Part shown: piece after piece, positions 1 through 12,000 of the stretch
How the letters are laid out: every line of letters starts with the position of its first letter
How positions within the stretch are numbered: position 1 is the stretch's first letter
Assembly: GCA_001600635.1 (NCBI GenBank)
Contig: BCKL01000027.1
Span: forward strand, 99,075-163,074
DNA from: Leucosporidium creatinivorum
Lineage: Eukaryota; Basidiomycota; Microbotryomycetes; Leucosporidiales; Leucosporidiaceae
Direction: 5' to 3'
Length of the DNA stretch: 64,000 nt
Notes under the pieces: generated by a model
What the model was told of the DNA's origin: nothing
Databases searched by the model: none
The model's input: only the letters and a program-made list of their open reading frames with translations
Translations under genes and position numbers: made by a program

Positions 1-639
1 ACAGCGAGAAGATGGCGAGGTGCACAAGCTCAAGCTGCTCTCTCGTGAGCTTTGAAGTCGGCGCCGAGCTGGAGGAGGGCAGCTGGCGAGGAGAGCGATC
101 AGGCAGGAGGAGGCCCCCGCTCGCGGAGGGTTTGTGCGTCACACCTCCTGTTCGGCTTTTCGGGGTTGGATTGTTGTTAGGTGAAATGCACGCTACAACG
201 GGATTAGACTTTTGTAACACAGTGCCACTTCTTGCAGTTCCCTTCAATCGTCTTTTGCTGCGCCGAACTGAGACAACTTCCGCTTGACGAGTCCTCTGTA
301 CATCCCTACAAAATTCTCTCCCGGCTTCAACGACCTTCGATGAGTGATGTTCGTACAGGAGACTTGTTCTCGATTAGGGAAAGCTCGGCCGAAGTGGTAA
401 GGGACGTCGCGCTCCTCTCTCGCGCCGAGCCTGCTCCTGCCTGCTCGTCCCAGGCGAGCGAAAGAGCGACTACAGGAGGCAGCTTTGTAAAGGGTTACGG
501 AAGGGCAAGCGGAACAGCCGATGCCTATTCTTGAAGTGCCGAACGCCGAGCGCCGAGTTGCTTCGCCTTTCCCTCCGAGTGAGCTGTACAGAGCGACTCG
601 CCGACTTGCAAGTTGGCCTCCAGCATACCAAGTCTTATT
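1..639. other. no recognisable gene at left edge
   Basis: Short overlapping open frames on both strands, none with a family motif or a consistent exon-intron pattern. It lies 3' of the CKS1-like locus and is probably the outer part of the duplicated mosaic. Confidence 0.4.
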
Positions 640-3223
640 TTATACTCCAATTTGGAATTGGAGGAAGGGAGAGATGGTGAAGAGGTCGAGCGAGTCGGGA
701 AAGTCGGACTCGGCGCCGAGGTGGGTGTGAGGATGACGGCGAGGGGAGATGCTTGAGCAGCGAGGTTCTGCAGCAAAGGAAATCAGCCACTATAGAAGCA
801 AAGCAGAGCAACCGCTGAAGCTCACTTCTCTCGCCGTAGTCCTTCTCGCGCTTGAACAGGAGGATGTGAGGCTCGGGGACTGGAGAGAAGAGAGGCGAGT
901 CAGCGGGCGCTCAAAGGAAGGTCAGAGGTCCGGCATTGTTCGGCTACCAGATGGTCCAGCTCATCAGCGAGCCCGGCCGCTGTTCTCAGCAGCTGAACTA
1001 TACCGGAGCGAGAGCCGAGCCGAGCGGGTCGTCAGACGCCACGAGAGGCTAAGTAGTTACTCGGAGAGAGAGACGGCAGCAGTAACAGTGGGTCCGCCAG
1101 GCCTGTTGTCTGCTGAGCCCCACGGAAACGCGCCTCGACCTCCGAGCAGGCCGCACACTCTCGAGCTTGACCGCTCGGCGAGGCTTCCTGTCTTGATCTC
1201 AGTCGAGACGCAGAGTAGCCCTCGATAAGCGAGGCAAGACAGCACCTGTCCATCAATTTTGTCTAGCTACAGCTTGCTGAAGCCAGGCAGCAGCGAGAGG
1301 AGCGAGCCCGAAACGAACTCCCATCTCTCCAGTCCCCTCGTCGACGACATAGCCTCTGATGCCAGTCAGAGAGAAGACAATACTAGGAGCACCTCACCGG
1401 CATGCCCAACTACTGCCCTGCAGCGGCCAGGCCACACCGCAGAGTGCTCGAGTCTGCCTCCTCACGTTCCTGCTAGGTCGTCCGTGCTTTTCCGCTCGAT
1501 GCCATCGGGAAGACGAAAGGCGAGTGCACCATCTGCCAGCATCAGCGAACGGGTCAAGCGCCCTCGCGAGCGCTTGGCCGCGGAGAAGCGAGGTCGGCTC
1601 GGCTCCAGCAGCGAAAAGGTGCTCATCGACCAGCGCAAGGCGCCTCATCCAGCGACGAGAAGAAAAAAGAACAGCCGTAATGAGTAGCACACCGGCACCA
1701 TAGTGCTGCTGAACCATCCCGAAGCCTATCCTCTGTCCCTCGGCCTCGGCTTGAACCTACTCGGCGTCCCTCTTAGCTCCAACGCTAAGCGGAGTCAAAG
1801 CGAAGTGAGAGCCGTTGGGATTGACATCTCACTCGATGGGCCCAGCCGCCGCAATGAGCAGCCGAGCCGCGTCGAAAGCCCGCTCGGCGTCGCCAGCTTC
1901 CGGTCCTCCTTCGCCCGAGCGGCCGTCTCACCTCCCGAGCGAGTGCGCAATGACAAGCTCCGGCAAAACGGACATTTTCTACACCGCCTATCAGCCGTGA
2001 CAGCGACTCCTTCGAGTAGTTGACTCGCGCCGAAGCGAAGGCGAAGGACTGCTCGACCGTCCAGGGAGGCGAAGCGAAGCCAAGTCCGGCTGCCGGGCGA
2101 GCACAGGATCGTGATGAGAGGGGTTACTACTGGAACAGCCAAGCTTGCTCTCGCACAGCCAGGCTGCCTCGAGCAAGGCTCGGCCTCAGCGACCTCTGAG
2201 CGCTCCTCCGTCATCGAGAGCGAGTTGCAGGGTTTGTACAAGGCAGCCCACAGCGAAGTAACACTCTCAAACCAGCGAAGCTACTCCTTAGAGCAGCCAG
2301 ACCGCGTCAGAGAGCCTCGGCGCCGTCCCCTATAGCTTGCTCCTTCGCAGAAGGGCCTGCCTGCTCTGAGCAGGAACACGACCATTACGCCCATGAGCGA
2401 CCAGGTGCGCCGACATGTCACTCAGCCGCGCCAGCTCACCCGAGATGAGCGCCGAAAGGAGGAGAAGCAAGGTCGCTCGCTGGCTCCGAGCCACGCTCCA
2501 CGAGCGAGAAGTGGCGCTGTAGCTCAGTACGAAGCGAGAAGAGAGCTGTCCGCCAGTTCAACAACATCAAGTAGCCAGCTGAGGCATTTGTCCCGCCGAG
2601 CTACCTTGATTCTGCCAATGTTAGCCGAGCCCCCTCGACGCCGCTGGATGGCGAGCCAATGCGAAAGCTGGCCAGGGCAAGGACGCTCCCATCAAACATC
2701 TGGCCCTCCATTTGCGCTATTGCACAGTTGAAGAGACCAAAAGACGTGAGCGAAGCTGACTGCCCTTGTCCGAGCTCGGCAGCGCCTTGAACGGAGCCGT
2801 CAGCGAGGGCTCGTCGTCTAAGGGTTCATCAGACAGCGGCACTACCCTCGAGTAGTAAGACTGCACCGAAGCGAGTGGCCGTGGCCTTCGACTCGACCGA
2901 GCAGCGAACGCCGAGATCCGTGCTCTTGACCAAGACGCGCTGGAGACCAAGTGGGACAAGGGCTATGAGGGGGCAGCTCTACTCTCCGAGTAGCTCTGCC
3001 CTCCCAAGGCCCGCTCCTTGCTCCGTAAACCAGCTCCCGCTCGACGCTCCCTCTACATCACCTCTCCTCCTCCTTTCCGCCCAGCCCGACCCGGCCATCC
3101 CCATCCCCATCTCTGCCGCTCATCGCTCATAAAGTAAAGTGACAACTCACCATGCCTCAAATAATGCTCCCACCCCGGACTCTGCCTAATGCCCAACCCC
3201 CTCCACTCGTCCTCCTCGGCCAT
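640..3223 (-). CDS. second CKS1-like locus, N-terminally shortened
   Basis: A duplicated cyclin-dependent-kinase subunit gene, inverted relative to CKS1 at 9056-12180. Exon A (3223-3151) starts at an ATG in good context (GTCGCCATGG) and encodes the CKS segment EEDEWRGLG...GWEHYLRH. Exon B (879-826) encodes [16 protein letters not shown]. The proposed exon C (767-640) runs to a TAA and is not CKS-like. Spliced length is 255 nt, in frame. Intron A-B is 2271 nt, with an intact donor and a GCTGAC/acceptor pair. Exon A differs from CKS1 by one synonymous base (GGG for GGT). Exon B has synonymous CCT and CGC, Ala to Val at the junction, and 2 extra bases at its end. The N-terminal third of the CKS fold ([13 protein letters not shown]) is missing, with an in-frame stop just upstream of the ATG, unless an upstream exon joins at the AG three codons earlier. 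It is either a pseudogene or a shortened paralogue. The homology is clear; function is unknown. Confidence 0.55.
880..3150 (-). repeat. diverged copy of the CKS1 intron-2 sequence
   Basis: The intron of the CKS1-like locus. It aligns inverted with CKS1 intron 2. For example, 1390-2070 matches 11560-10880 in reverse, with frequent small changes. The first ~75 nt after the donor (3150-3075) are nearly identical to 9742-9816, whereas the interior is much more diverged. No transposase, integrase or reverse transcriptase motif was seen in any frame. Confidence 0.6.
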
Positions 3224-3639
3224 GGCGACCTATCGTCTCCGCTGCTGCACTACTTCTCCAAGGAGAAGGTGGAGTGCAAACCTAGTCATTTAGAACCGCC
3301 TGACTACTCAGCGAGCTCAGCTTCCCGCATCTACCCAGTGAGCTCAACTACTCAACGAGCCGCCGAACACGACTGAAGAGGCGAGGCAAATCAAACTGCT
3401 GGGAGCTGGGCCCGAGCTGTGAGAACTGATCTTGTACCCCGAGCTAGCAGACATTCGAAGCGCACAAACAATCGATACACAGCTGTAGCTCACTGCAGCC
3501 CAGCCACGTCGTTGTAGGCTTCTCGGGGCACGGCGCCGAGTGTGCGAAGCGCGTCGTTCTGCGAGCGGGCGAAGACAGCATGTCTCGTTCCATACAAGAG
3601 CTGTGAGCTGACGTAGAAGCTTGAACCCGACATCAGGCC

Positions 3640-5174
3640 GTCCAGCCACGCAAATGCGCGGCCGAACGACCCCGAAACGAAAGATGGCGCTCACTCCGTC
3701 GACCGAGCTCCACGAGCAGTACTGCCGGCGAGTCGAGCCACTGCGGCTCTCTGGGAAACCGGGGCATCTTTCCAACCTATTGGCCAGCGCGACGACTCTG
3801 AGAGTAGCTGACCTGCACCGAAGGGAGCTAAGCGGCGAGCCCTCCACCAGCTCGAGCCGAGGGATGCCGCCTACCACTCTGAGAAGGTCTAGCAGCGTGG
3901 GTGGAAGCGGCGAGGAGGACCCGCGCATTCATCGCAAAATACGAGCTGTACACCTCCGCAGGCCCGCCATCCCGAAGCCTGCGCGTCTCAAGACCTCTCG
4001 GCGCTACTCCCTCCGCTGAGAGTCTGCTGTCCTCCGTGCCTTCAGCGGACTTCTAGTCGGAGACTGCCGCAGCGCAAATCTTGGCGGCGTGAAGCAAAGT
4101 CGACCAAGCCCGACAGCAGCGATCCCTGCTGCTCTCAGAGCGGCAGAGCCACGCCGAAGAAACGAGTGTCGTCCGGCGCGCCTTGTCCGAGAGGCGTTGT
4201 AGAAGCTGAGCTGGTCTACAGCACAGCTTGTGACGGCATCAACCGGCAAGATCATAGGCTGACCTCGCTGTACGCAGGTACAGCGAAGCCACACCGATCC
4301 CTCGCCCTCGGCCGCCTCCGAGAGGCCTGCTTCGGCGCTCGCCATCCTCCAGCTCATGACTTAAGACCAGTCCATCACACGCAAGAAGACTCACCGTCGG
4401 TCTCTTGGCGTCTTCTCTACCATCATGCTTCGATCCCAAAGCCTAGCCCTGCCGCCCATTCAGCCGAAGCCAGGTCGCCGAGTCGTCCAAAGTCGAGCCG
4501 AGCCGAGGTGAGAGGTCGAGGAGGCAAGGGCGAGGGCGCTGTAGATGAGTGGAGAGGAGAAGGTGGCAGAGAAGAAGGGGGAGTGCTGTAGGTCGATAGA
4601 AGCGAGTGAAGGGGAGGGAGAGGACCGGCGAGGGCTGCGAGCGAGCGAGCAGAGGAGGAAGAAGAGGTCAGCGAGTCTTGTACAGCAGCAGCAGCATTAT
4701 GTACCCTTTCAGATCGCTGCACCGCCGCTTTACTGCTCCCCTACAGCTCCCCGTCCCGTCTCTCCTGTCCTCCAGCGCCTGCAGCTGGCTCTTCGCCTCG
4801 GGTGTAGCTCTGTACTCACCTCAACCAACTCTTACCGCGCAGCGCAGCAGTCCATGCCTACTCATCTACATCCTTTCTACAGCTCCCACACCTGTCCTTC
4901 CCTCGTCTCGGCCCAAGGCCCTCCCGCTCGAGCTTCAAGGTGACGCGTCTCTCTCACCAAGGGCGGTACAGCGAGGTGTGATGTAGTAGTGCAGTGGTGT
5001 AGAGCTGTACCCTATCAGGTCATGTACATTGGCGAGCGATTCGAGTCGAGATGCAGAAACGACGAGGTGAACGTGGGAGGGAGAGAGGTGAAGCGGCGCC
5101 GACGGGGTGAGTTGGCTCAAAGCAGGAGAGATGCACGGGTGTAGAGCAGAAGGCTCAGCAGAGTGAGGCGTCAA
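3640..5174 (-). repeat. upstream repeat block, inverted copy
   Basis: Four landmarks occur here in the same order, reversed, as at 12840-14300: about 3650-3860, 4260-4350, 4460-4760 and 5000-5170. Similarity is patchy but extends over most of the block, and is best near 4460-4760. On the minus strand it lies just upstream of the CKS1-like exon, as its + strand copy lies upstream of the third intron-like copy. No coding potential was recognised. Confidence 0.55.
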
Positions 5175-5449
5175 ATAGGATCTGCCTGAAGGAGCCAGCT
5201 GTAGCTCGACAGATTTTGCTGCACTCCAGCGCCGAGCTCGGCGATGATCTCACTTTCTCTCCTCAGGGTTCCGCAGCTTTTACAGCTGTTGCTCTGCATA
5301 CAGTCGTGTATATTGAACCACTCCCCTCTATCAGCACCTGCCTCACGGCTCTCCTCCCTTGCCTCGAGCCCCAGCTCGGTGCTCGGCGCTCGAGGCTCCC
5401 CCCCCTTTCGTCTTCCGTGCTCCCTCGCAAACCCACACGCAAGTAACTC

Positions 5450-7023
5450 TTATCGGAAAGCGTCTACTACTCCCTCGAAGACGAAGAAGCAGACCTGTCT
5501 CGAAGATCGGTCAGCTCTCCTCCTTGATCTCACTTGCCCTTCCCCTCTCCGTGTTGTCCACCCTGGCAGTAGCATCCAGACTCACCATATTAACCGGCAC
5601 GCTCCTCGCCAGCGTCGGGCCCAACCCTCTCACAAACACGCCCGCTCCCTCGGTCTTGTAGGAATGCCGGAACGTCGAGAGGAGGGTGCGGTAGGGATGA
5701 GGTGCAGCGGGAGGGGCGCCGGGGAAGAGGGAGGGTGAGGAGGAGAGAGTGGTGGCTTGCATACGAGTTTTAAGGACGTCTATTGGGAACCTGTGGGGGG
5801 AGAGAGAAGGAGCCGGTCAGCGAACTCGGCTTCGGCGCTCGCCGTACGACTCCTTCTTTCACCCGCGCTCGACTTCAGCTGTCACTCGAACAAGATCCGA
5901 CTCACGTCACTCCCCATCCCACGATCCCCGCCAACCCCCCAGCAACCAGCACTCTCCAACTGCCGACCTCCCTCCTCTCCCTCTCGACCTCACTGGCCCT
6001 CCCCTCTCCACCATGTTCCGGGCTCGCCCCCTCCCATCTACATACCGCATGATACGCGACAAAATATGGCCCATAAGCTAGATCTCGGAGAAGAGTGGCG
6101 GGGAGGCCGCGGTAGAGAGAGCGAGGGGAGTGGGTTCGGAGGAGGGAGAGGAGGGAGGGTTGGGCGTGCGTGGGAGGGGCGGATTGTTGTAGGATTTTGA
6201 GACGCTCGATGGGAGTTGTTAGGAGTCTGTGTCGCTCCCTTGTCATTAGCAAGGGAGAAGCAGGGAGAGCAGGGAAAAAGAGGACCGGACGAACGATGTA
6301 ACCACTCCGCTCGCTGCTCCCGCCAGCCCTATCTGCGTTAACGTTGGTTCGGCAGTGGGTGAGGAGAGTTGCGCATCGATGACGAGTTTGTAGATGCCGA
6401 ACACGGAGGCGTTGATGGCTGCTATGCCTAGCTGAATCGCGCCGAGAAGAGTATGAGCGAGCGCCGAGAAGGGAAAGGAAGGGACGGCGGACCATGGGAG
6501 ACATCTATTGAGGTAGCAGGTTAGTTGAAGTATATCTCGACATCGAAGTCCGACTCACAACACCTTTATACAGCCCTCGAACCTGCTCACATCGCCCATT
6601 GTCAGCTCAGCTCCTCCCCTGGTCTCTTGAAAGTGCCGAACTCACCTTCTCCTCCTTCAAGATAACCTTCAACGCCTGCACACCACTAGTATACGGCGCA
6701 TGCCCCGTCGGCGGACTCTGCAACCGCACCTACAGCAGCACGTGAGGTGGTCAGCGCGCTCAGCTTCTCTGTTCCAGCTGTTTAAAGGGAGAGAGAAATT
6801 CACCTTGATAGTATCGAATGGTTGTCCAGTAAGTAAGCTCGCTACCCCTGCTCGTCCGTAGCCCCATCATCGTCAGCTCAGCTCAGCTCAGCTCGACGAC
6901 GAAACAGCGCGTCCTCCCTCCTCAAGCCGGAGCAGAGAGGGAAAGCTACATACCTGCTACAGTGCCAGCGAAGAAATCTAACCGTGCGTCGATGGGAGCT
7001 GCTTCTGCTGCTGCTGTTGCCAT
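5450..7023 (-). CDS. mitochondrial carrier (SLC25) protein
   Basis: An inner-membrane solute carrier of about 300 residues with the usual three repeats. The start is the ATG at 7023, giving MATAAAEAAPIDARLDFFAG. Repeat 1 has PFDTIKVRLQ, repeat 2 TTPIERLKILQQ and repeat 3 FPIDVLKTRMQ, matching Px[DE]xx[KR]x[RQ]. GLYKGV, SLYRGLPATL and VRGLGPTLAR follow the repeats as expected. The protein ends FEGVVDAFR. At least six introns are needed; one (6227-6294) uses an unusual GTTCGT donor. The overall pattern resembles the carnitine/acylcarnitine, ornithine and Ymc1 group, but the substrate cannot be assigned from sequence alone. The gene ends 410 bp upstream of the NBP35 stop and is transcribed in the same direction. 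Confidence 0.88.
6874..6893. repeat. short AGCTC tandem repeat in an intron
   Basis: About four copies of the 5-mer AGCTC inside an intron of the mitochondrial carrier gene. It is a simple microsatellite. Confidence 0.6.
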
Positions 7024-7435
7024 CCTTGCTGTAGCGAGATGCGAGAACGAGGTGAAAGGGAGAGAGGCAAGCCGTCGGAGCGTTTGGCGCGCGGAGAGGG
7101 CGATGGTGAGTGAATGCAAGGACTTTTGTGCAGAGAGGGCGAGAGCGATTTGGTGGAGGGAAGTGATGGGCGAAAGGTGAAGGCTCGCTGTAGCTCTGTA
7201 GAAACCATCTCGGCGCCCGAAGCTCGGCTTTCGTTTCTCTCCGGCCGTCGAGTCGCGTTGTAGCTCTATCGAGACGGTATTGCAGCTGTATAGTGGGAAA
7301 AGATGAAAGGGCTACATATGGACGAAGAGGGTGTAGTACGACAAGGAGAACGGCGAGGGTGTGCAAGTTCGGCGAGGCGGAGGGGGTGGGAGAGCCGGGG
7401 GTGGGCAAAGGAGGAAGTGAAGGAGAAGTGGTCGA
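7024..7435. other. intergenic, carrier promoter and NBP35 3' end
   Basis: About 410 bp between two minus-strand genes. No convincing coding frame. It should hold the promoter of the carrier gene and the terminator of NBP35. Confidence 0.5.
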
Positions 7436-8796
7436 TTAGGCCATAGCAGCGGAAGGAGGGAGGGCGTCCAACTTTGCCTTGATGCCTGTCGAAGCGAATC
7501 AGACGAAATGTCAGCTCAGCGCTCGTCTTCCAACGGTCCTCAGCCCACAAAGCGAAATCAAAGACTCACGCTGTACAATCCTGTCATACTCCTTACTCGC
7601 CGGTGACTCAGGATACTCCTCGAGGAAGCTCACTCCAAAATCACAGCTCTTGCCAATCCTCGGATCCAGAGGCACCTTTCCGAGCACCTCTGTCCCCCAC
7701 TCCCTCGCCAACTCGTCCGCTCCACCAGTGGAAGGGATGAAGATATCGCTCTCCCCACCACACGAAGGACAAACAAAGCCCGCCATATTCTCCACGATGC
7801 CGAGGATGGGTACGCCGACCTTGCGGCAGAAATCCAACTCCTTCCTCACGTCCTGGAGGGCGACCTCCTGCGGCGTAGTAACGATGACAGCTCCATCGAT
7901 CCCCGATTCCTTGAGGTACGAAACGACGCTCAAATGCTCATCGCTCGTTCCCGGCGGGGTATCAACGACAAGGTAATCCAACTCTCCCCAATCGACATCC
8001 TTGAGGAACTGCTTGATGATGCCATTCTTTTTTGGTCCTCGCCAGATTACGGCGGAGGAGGGAGAGGGGAGGAGGAAGCCTATGCTGATGAGGGAGAGGT
8101 TGGAGGAGACGGGGATGGGTAAGAGGCCCGAGGAGGTCGAGTGCAGCTTTTGGGATTGCAGGCCGAAGAGGAGGGGGAGGGAGGGGCCGCAGATGTCGAT
8201 GTCGAGCAGGCCGGTCTGGGGCAGAGTAGCGGGAGCGATGAGGTGCACAGAAAAAGACGGCGAAAGATCAGCTCGGCTTCGGCTTTCGGCTTTCCCTCTC
8301 GGCGCTCGTGTACTACGACCCTGGGACATACCTGGACCTCCTCCTCAGCACTCAGCGCCCACCCCAACATGCCACTAACGGTACTCTTTCCCACTCCACC
8401 CTTCCCACTCAGCACCAACACCTTCCTCTTGACATCCTTGAGCCGATCCCTCACGGCGGCGATATCAGGATCCGGCCCCTTGGGAGCTGTACTGCAGGCT
8501 TCTTGGTTTGGACAACCTGCGCAGCCGGGAGCGGAACCGGCTAGGTCGGATTCGGTGCCCTTTTGGTACAGAAAGACCAAGGTGAGTAAGCGGATAAGCT
8601 GAGCGAGCACGGAGAAGAGGACGAACGGGACAGTGCTCAGGTGCATTTCTAGAGTGCGGTAGTAGTCAGTCAGATGCTACTGCTGCTGCTGTAGCTTATC
8701 AGGCTGTCAAGAGACTACTCACTCTGGGATGTTTGAAGGCAGCAAAGTGGCGGTCGGCAAAGGTGCCTCTAAGGGGGTCGTTTCGAGTTGTACCAT
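7436..8796 (-). CDS. NBP35: cytosolic Fe-S cluster assembly ATPase Nbp35
   Basis: A P-loop scaffold ATPase of the cytosolic iron-sulfur assembly machinery, which works with Cfd1. The N-terminus carries the Nbp35 cysteine motif: EHC, then [10 protein letters not shown] after about 13 residues. This separates it from Cfd1 and the mitochondrial Ind1. The deviant Walker A reads [21 protein letters not shown] and [14 protein letters not shown] follow. The C-terminal FVCPSCGG (CPxC) motif binds the bridging cluster. The proposed start (ATG at 8796) opens with [20 protein letters not shown]. Two early introns split the cysteine motif region, the second (8560-8626) with a GTTCGT donor. The last exon ends LPPSAAMA and stops at 7436. 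It is divergently oriented to CKS1, whose ATG lies 260 bp away, so they may share a promoter region. Confidence 0.93.
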
Positions 8797-9055
8797 CTTG
8801 TAATCCGCTATTAATTACTCCTTAGTCGAGGCTAATCGCAATTGTGAGTTGTAGGACGATACGAAGGTGACGGTAAGAGGGAGACCCTTGAACCTCTCTC
8901 GCTGAGCTCTCTTTCGCTTCTCCCGCTCGCTCGTCGCTTCGGCTCAGCTCGTCTTCAGCTCGTCTCAACAGCCAGTCTATCGTCCTACACGTTTCTGGCT
9001 TCTCTACCAGCCTTCAGCCCTACCGCCCTACAGCCCTACAGAGCCCGACTCTAAA

Positions 9056-12000
9056 ATGGCCACCAAACGCGCCCCTTCGAACCCTGCCATCAACCCCGAG
9101 CAAAAGCGGCGCGACATTGAAAAGTACTCCGAGTCCATCTTCTACAGCGCTAGGTACTCAGGTGAGTCAGAGCCCCGGGCTGTTCTGTAGGCTTGCAACT
9201 CGAGGAAACGCGAGTTGGATGAGCCAGACGCGTCCAACGGCGGTCGTGTGCTGTGATGTGCGGTACAGGGGAGGAAGAGGACAGCGTGCGGATGGAGAGG
9301 AGGTTGTAGGACATCAGTCGCGCTCGCTTGAGGCGACCGCGCTGGCTGCTCAGGTGCAGAACCTCGAGGAAACCGGCGCGTCGAGCTGAGGGCGCGCTGT
9401 TTGGTGCTATTGGAGGGCGTGTAGGGGAGTAAGAGAAGGTTCGGAGGCAGCGTCAGATCTTCAGCACTACCACCTCTGCACCACATCACTAGCTGACCCG
9501 TTCTCCTTTTTCGCTCTCCCCGCTTCGCCATCGCCTTCGCCGCCCCCTTCTACCTCACCCGCCCTCACGCCATCCCGCTCACCGCTCCAAACACCAAAAG
9601 ACGACGATTTCGAATACCGTCACGTCATCCTCCCCAAAGCGCTGGTCAAATACCTCCCCACCGACCGACTGGCCGAGGAGGACGAGTGGAGGGGGTTGGG
9701 CATTAGGCAGAGTCCGGGTTGGGAGCATTATTTGAGGCATGGTGAGTTGTCACTCTACTTTTTGAGCGATGAGCGGCAGAGATGGGGATGGGGATGGCCG
9801 GGCTGAGCGGGGCGGGCGGAGAGGATGGGAGGCGATGGAGAGGTCGCAAGCGCCGAGCGGGAGGTGGTTTGAGCAGCGAGGAGCAGAACTTGGGAGAGCA
9901 GGGTTCTTCAGAGGGACAGCGCTGCTCTCTCATCGTCTAGGTCCCTCTCGACTCGAGCGCGTCCTGAGTAGGCGCGTAGGTCTCAGCGTTGGCTGCTCGG
10001 TCGAGTCGGGGGCTGCGCTCCGTACCCTTCGGTGCAGTTCTACTACTCCAGAGCAGAGCAGTGGATCTGACTGTTGAGTGGCTGGTGGAGGCTGCTTGCC
10101 TTTACGTTTTTGGGCTTTCACCGTCGGCTCCGACGAAGACGACGACGAGCTCGGAGGAGGGCAGCTGGCGCTCGCGGCTTTTAACTTCTTCGGCTGTGCG
10201 AAAGCGCAGATGGAGGGCCAGATGAGCGCTGAGTGCGTCCGTGCCATGGCCGAGTTCGTCATCGTCTCGACTGCTGGTCGCAGCGAGGGGGGGCTCGGCG
10301 AGCGTTCGCAGAATCGAGGTAGCTCGGCTGGACGAGCATTCAGACGGGCTGCTCTTCGCGCTCTTTCTGTTGGGCCTCCGGGTTCTCTTTGCGCTGCATG
10401 CTGAGCTACATCACCAGTTCTCGCTTGTGGAGCGTCGCTCGGAGCCAGCGAGCGACCTTCTCCACTTCCACTCGGCGGCGCTCAGCCCATCTCGGGTGGG
10501 CTGGCGTGGCTGAGTGTGATCGCGGAGGCCCTGGTCGCTCTCCAGCGTCGAGCGTGTCGATGAGGTCCCGGCTCGGAAGCAGGCAGGCTCCTGCAGGGAC
10601 ATGCAGCCTACGGGGTCGGCGCCGAGGTTCTCTGGTGCGGTCTGGCTGCCCAAGATGGGTAGCTGAGCTGGCTAGTTTGTGCTCTCGTCCCCCGTGGACT
10701 ATCTCCCTTTGTGCCGGAGATCGTCACTTATCAGCCTTCAGTAAGACGGCGCTGCTCGCGGCGGCCGAGCACGTCAAGCGCCCGAAGTAGCCTGGCCATG
10801 CAAGAGCCCTACTGGGGTATTCCAATCATCGTGCTCCAACATGCGACTCTGAACTTGCCAGGGTATCCACCTCGGCCTCGTTACGTTTCGCCAGACGCTC
10901 GAGCAGCCCGTCGCGTTCGCTTCGACAAGAGTCAGCTGCTCGAAGGGGTAGCTGGCTCGGTTGTTAGACAACGTCGGGGGTTGCTGCTGGCGCACGAAGG
11001 GTTCTGGGGCTGAGGCCGCCAAGAGGGCCAGTCAGCTGGCATCGCCGACCCTTTCGATGCGGCTCGGCTGCTCGCTGCGGCGGCTGGGCCTATCGATCAA
11101 GAGGTTGTCGATCCCAGTTGCTCTCACTTCGCTTCGACTCCGCTCAGCGCTGAAACCCAGAGCAGACGCCGAGTCGGCTCAAGCCGAGGCCGAGGGACAG
11201 AGGATAGGCTTCGGGATGGTTCAGCTGTACTAAGGTGCTGGTGTGCTGCTCATCAGCCTCCTTTTCCTCTCGTCGCTGAATGGGGCGTCTCGCGTTGGTA
11301 GATGAGCACCTTTTCGCTGCTCGAGCCTAGCCGACCTCGCTTCTCCGCTTCGGCCGTGGTCAAGTGCGCGCGAGGGTGTTTGACTGCGCTGATCATGCTG
11401 AGATGCCTGGTTCTCCTGCGACGGAATCTGCTAGACCGAGCTGTCGAGCGCAGACGACCTAGCAGGAACGTGAGGAGGCAGACTCGAGCACTCTTCGGTG
11501 TGGCCTGGCCGCTGCAGGGCAGTAGTCTGGCATAGCGATGTAGAGCTCGGTTCCTTGATCTCGGCTTATGCAGCTGCCCTGGCAAGTAGAGGCTCAGAGC
11601 TCGCTCGGCTGAGCAGGACTGGCAGCGAAGTCACTCGGGCTTCCCCTTCGCTGCTGTCGAGCTGCAGAAAACTGCAGCGAGGCATCCGTGGTGTTCGAGC
11701 TCAATGACTCGTGATTATTTGACGAGAGCGTCGTCTCCGTCAAGGCCATGGCACGAGCTTCCACGAGCTCTAGACGTCGTCGATCGCAGCTGCTCGGGAC
11801 TGGAAGCGCTCTCGGTAAAGTGCAGCAGATGTCTTACCTGCTGTACTCACTGCAGGGCATTTGCCTCGGAAATCCGAGCACCTGCTCGGCTTCGGTAGCA
11901 TTTGAGGACTGGGGCTCAGCCCTCGCTTCGGCATAGCTCAGCTGCTTCGAGCGGCGGCTGGGCTCGCTGATGAGCTGGGTGGTCGCCTCTCACCGAAAAA

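Noticed and set aside
9990-12000. Possible transposon protein inside CKS1 intron 2
   Set aside because: Open frames on both strands are short and compositionally random, without transposase, integrase, helicase or reverse transcriptase motifs, and no target-site duplication could be defined.
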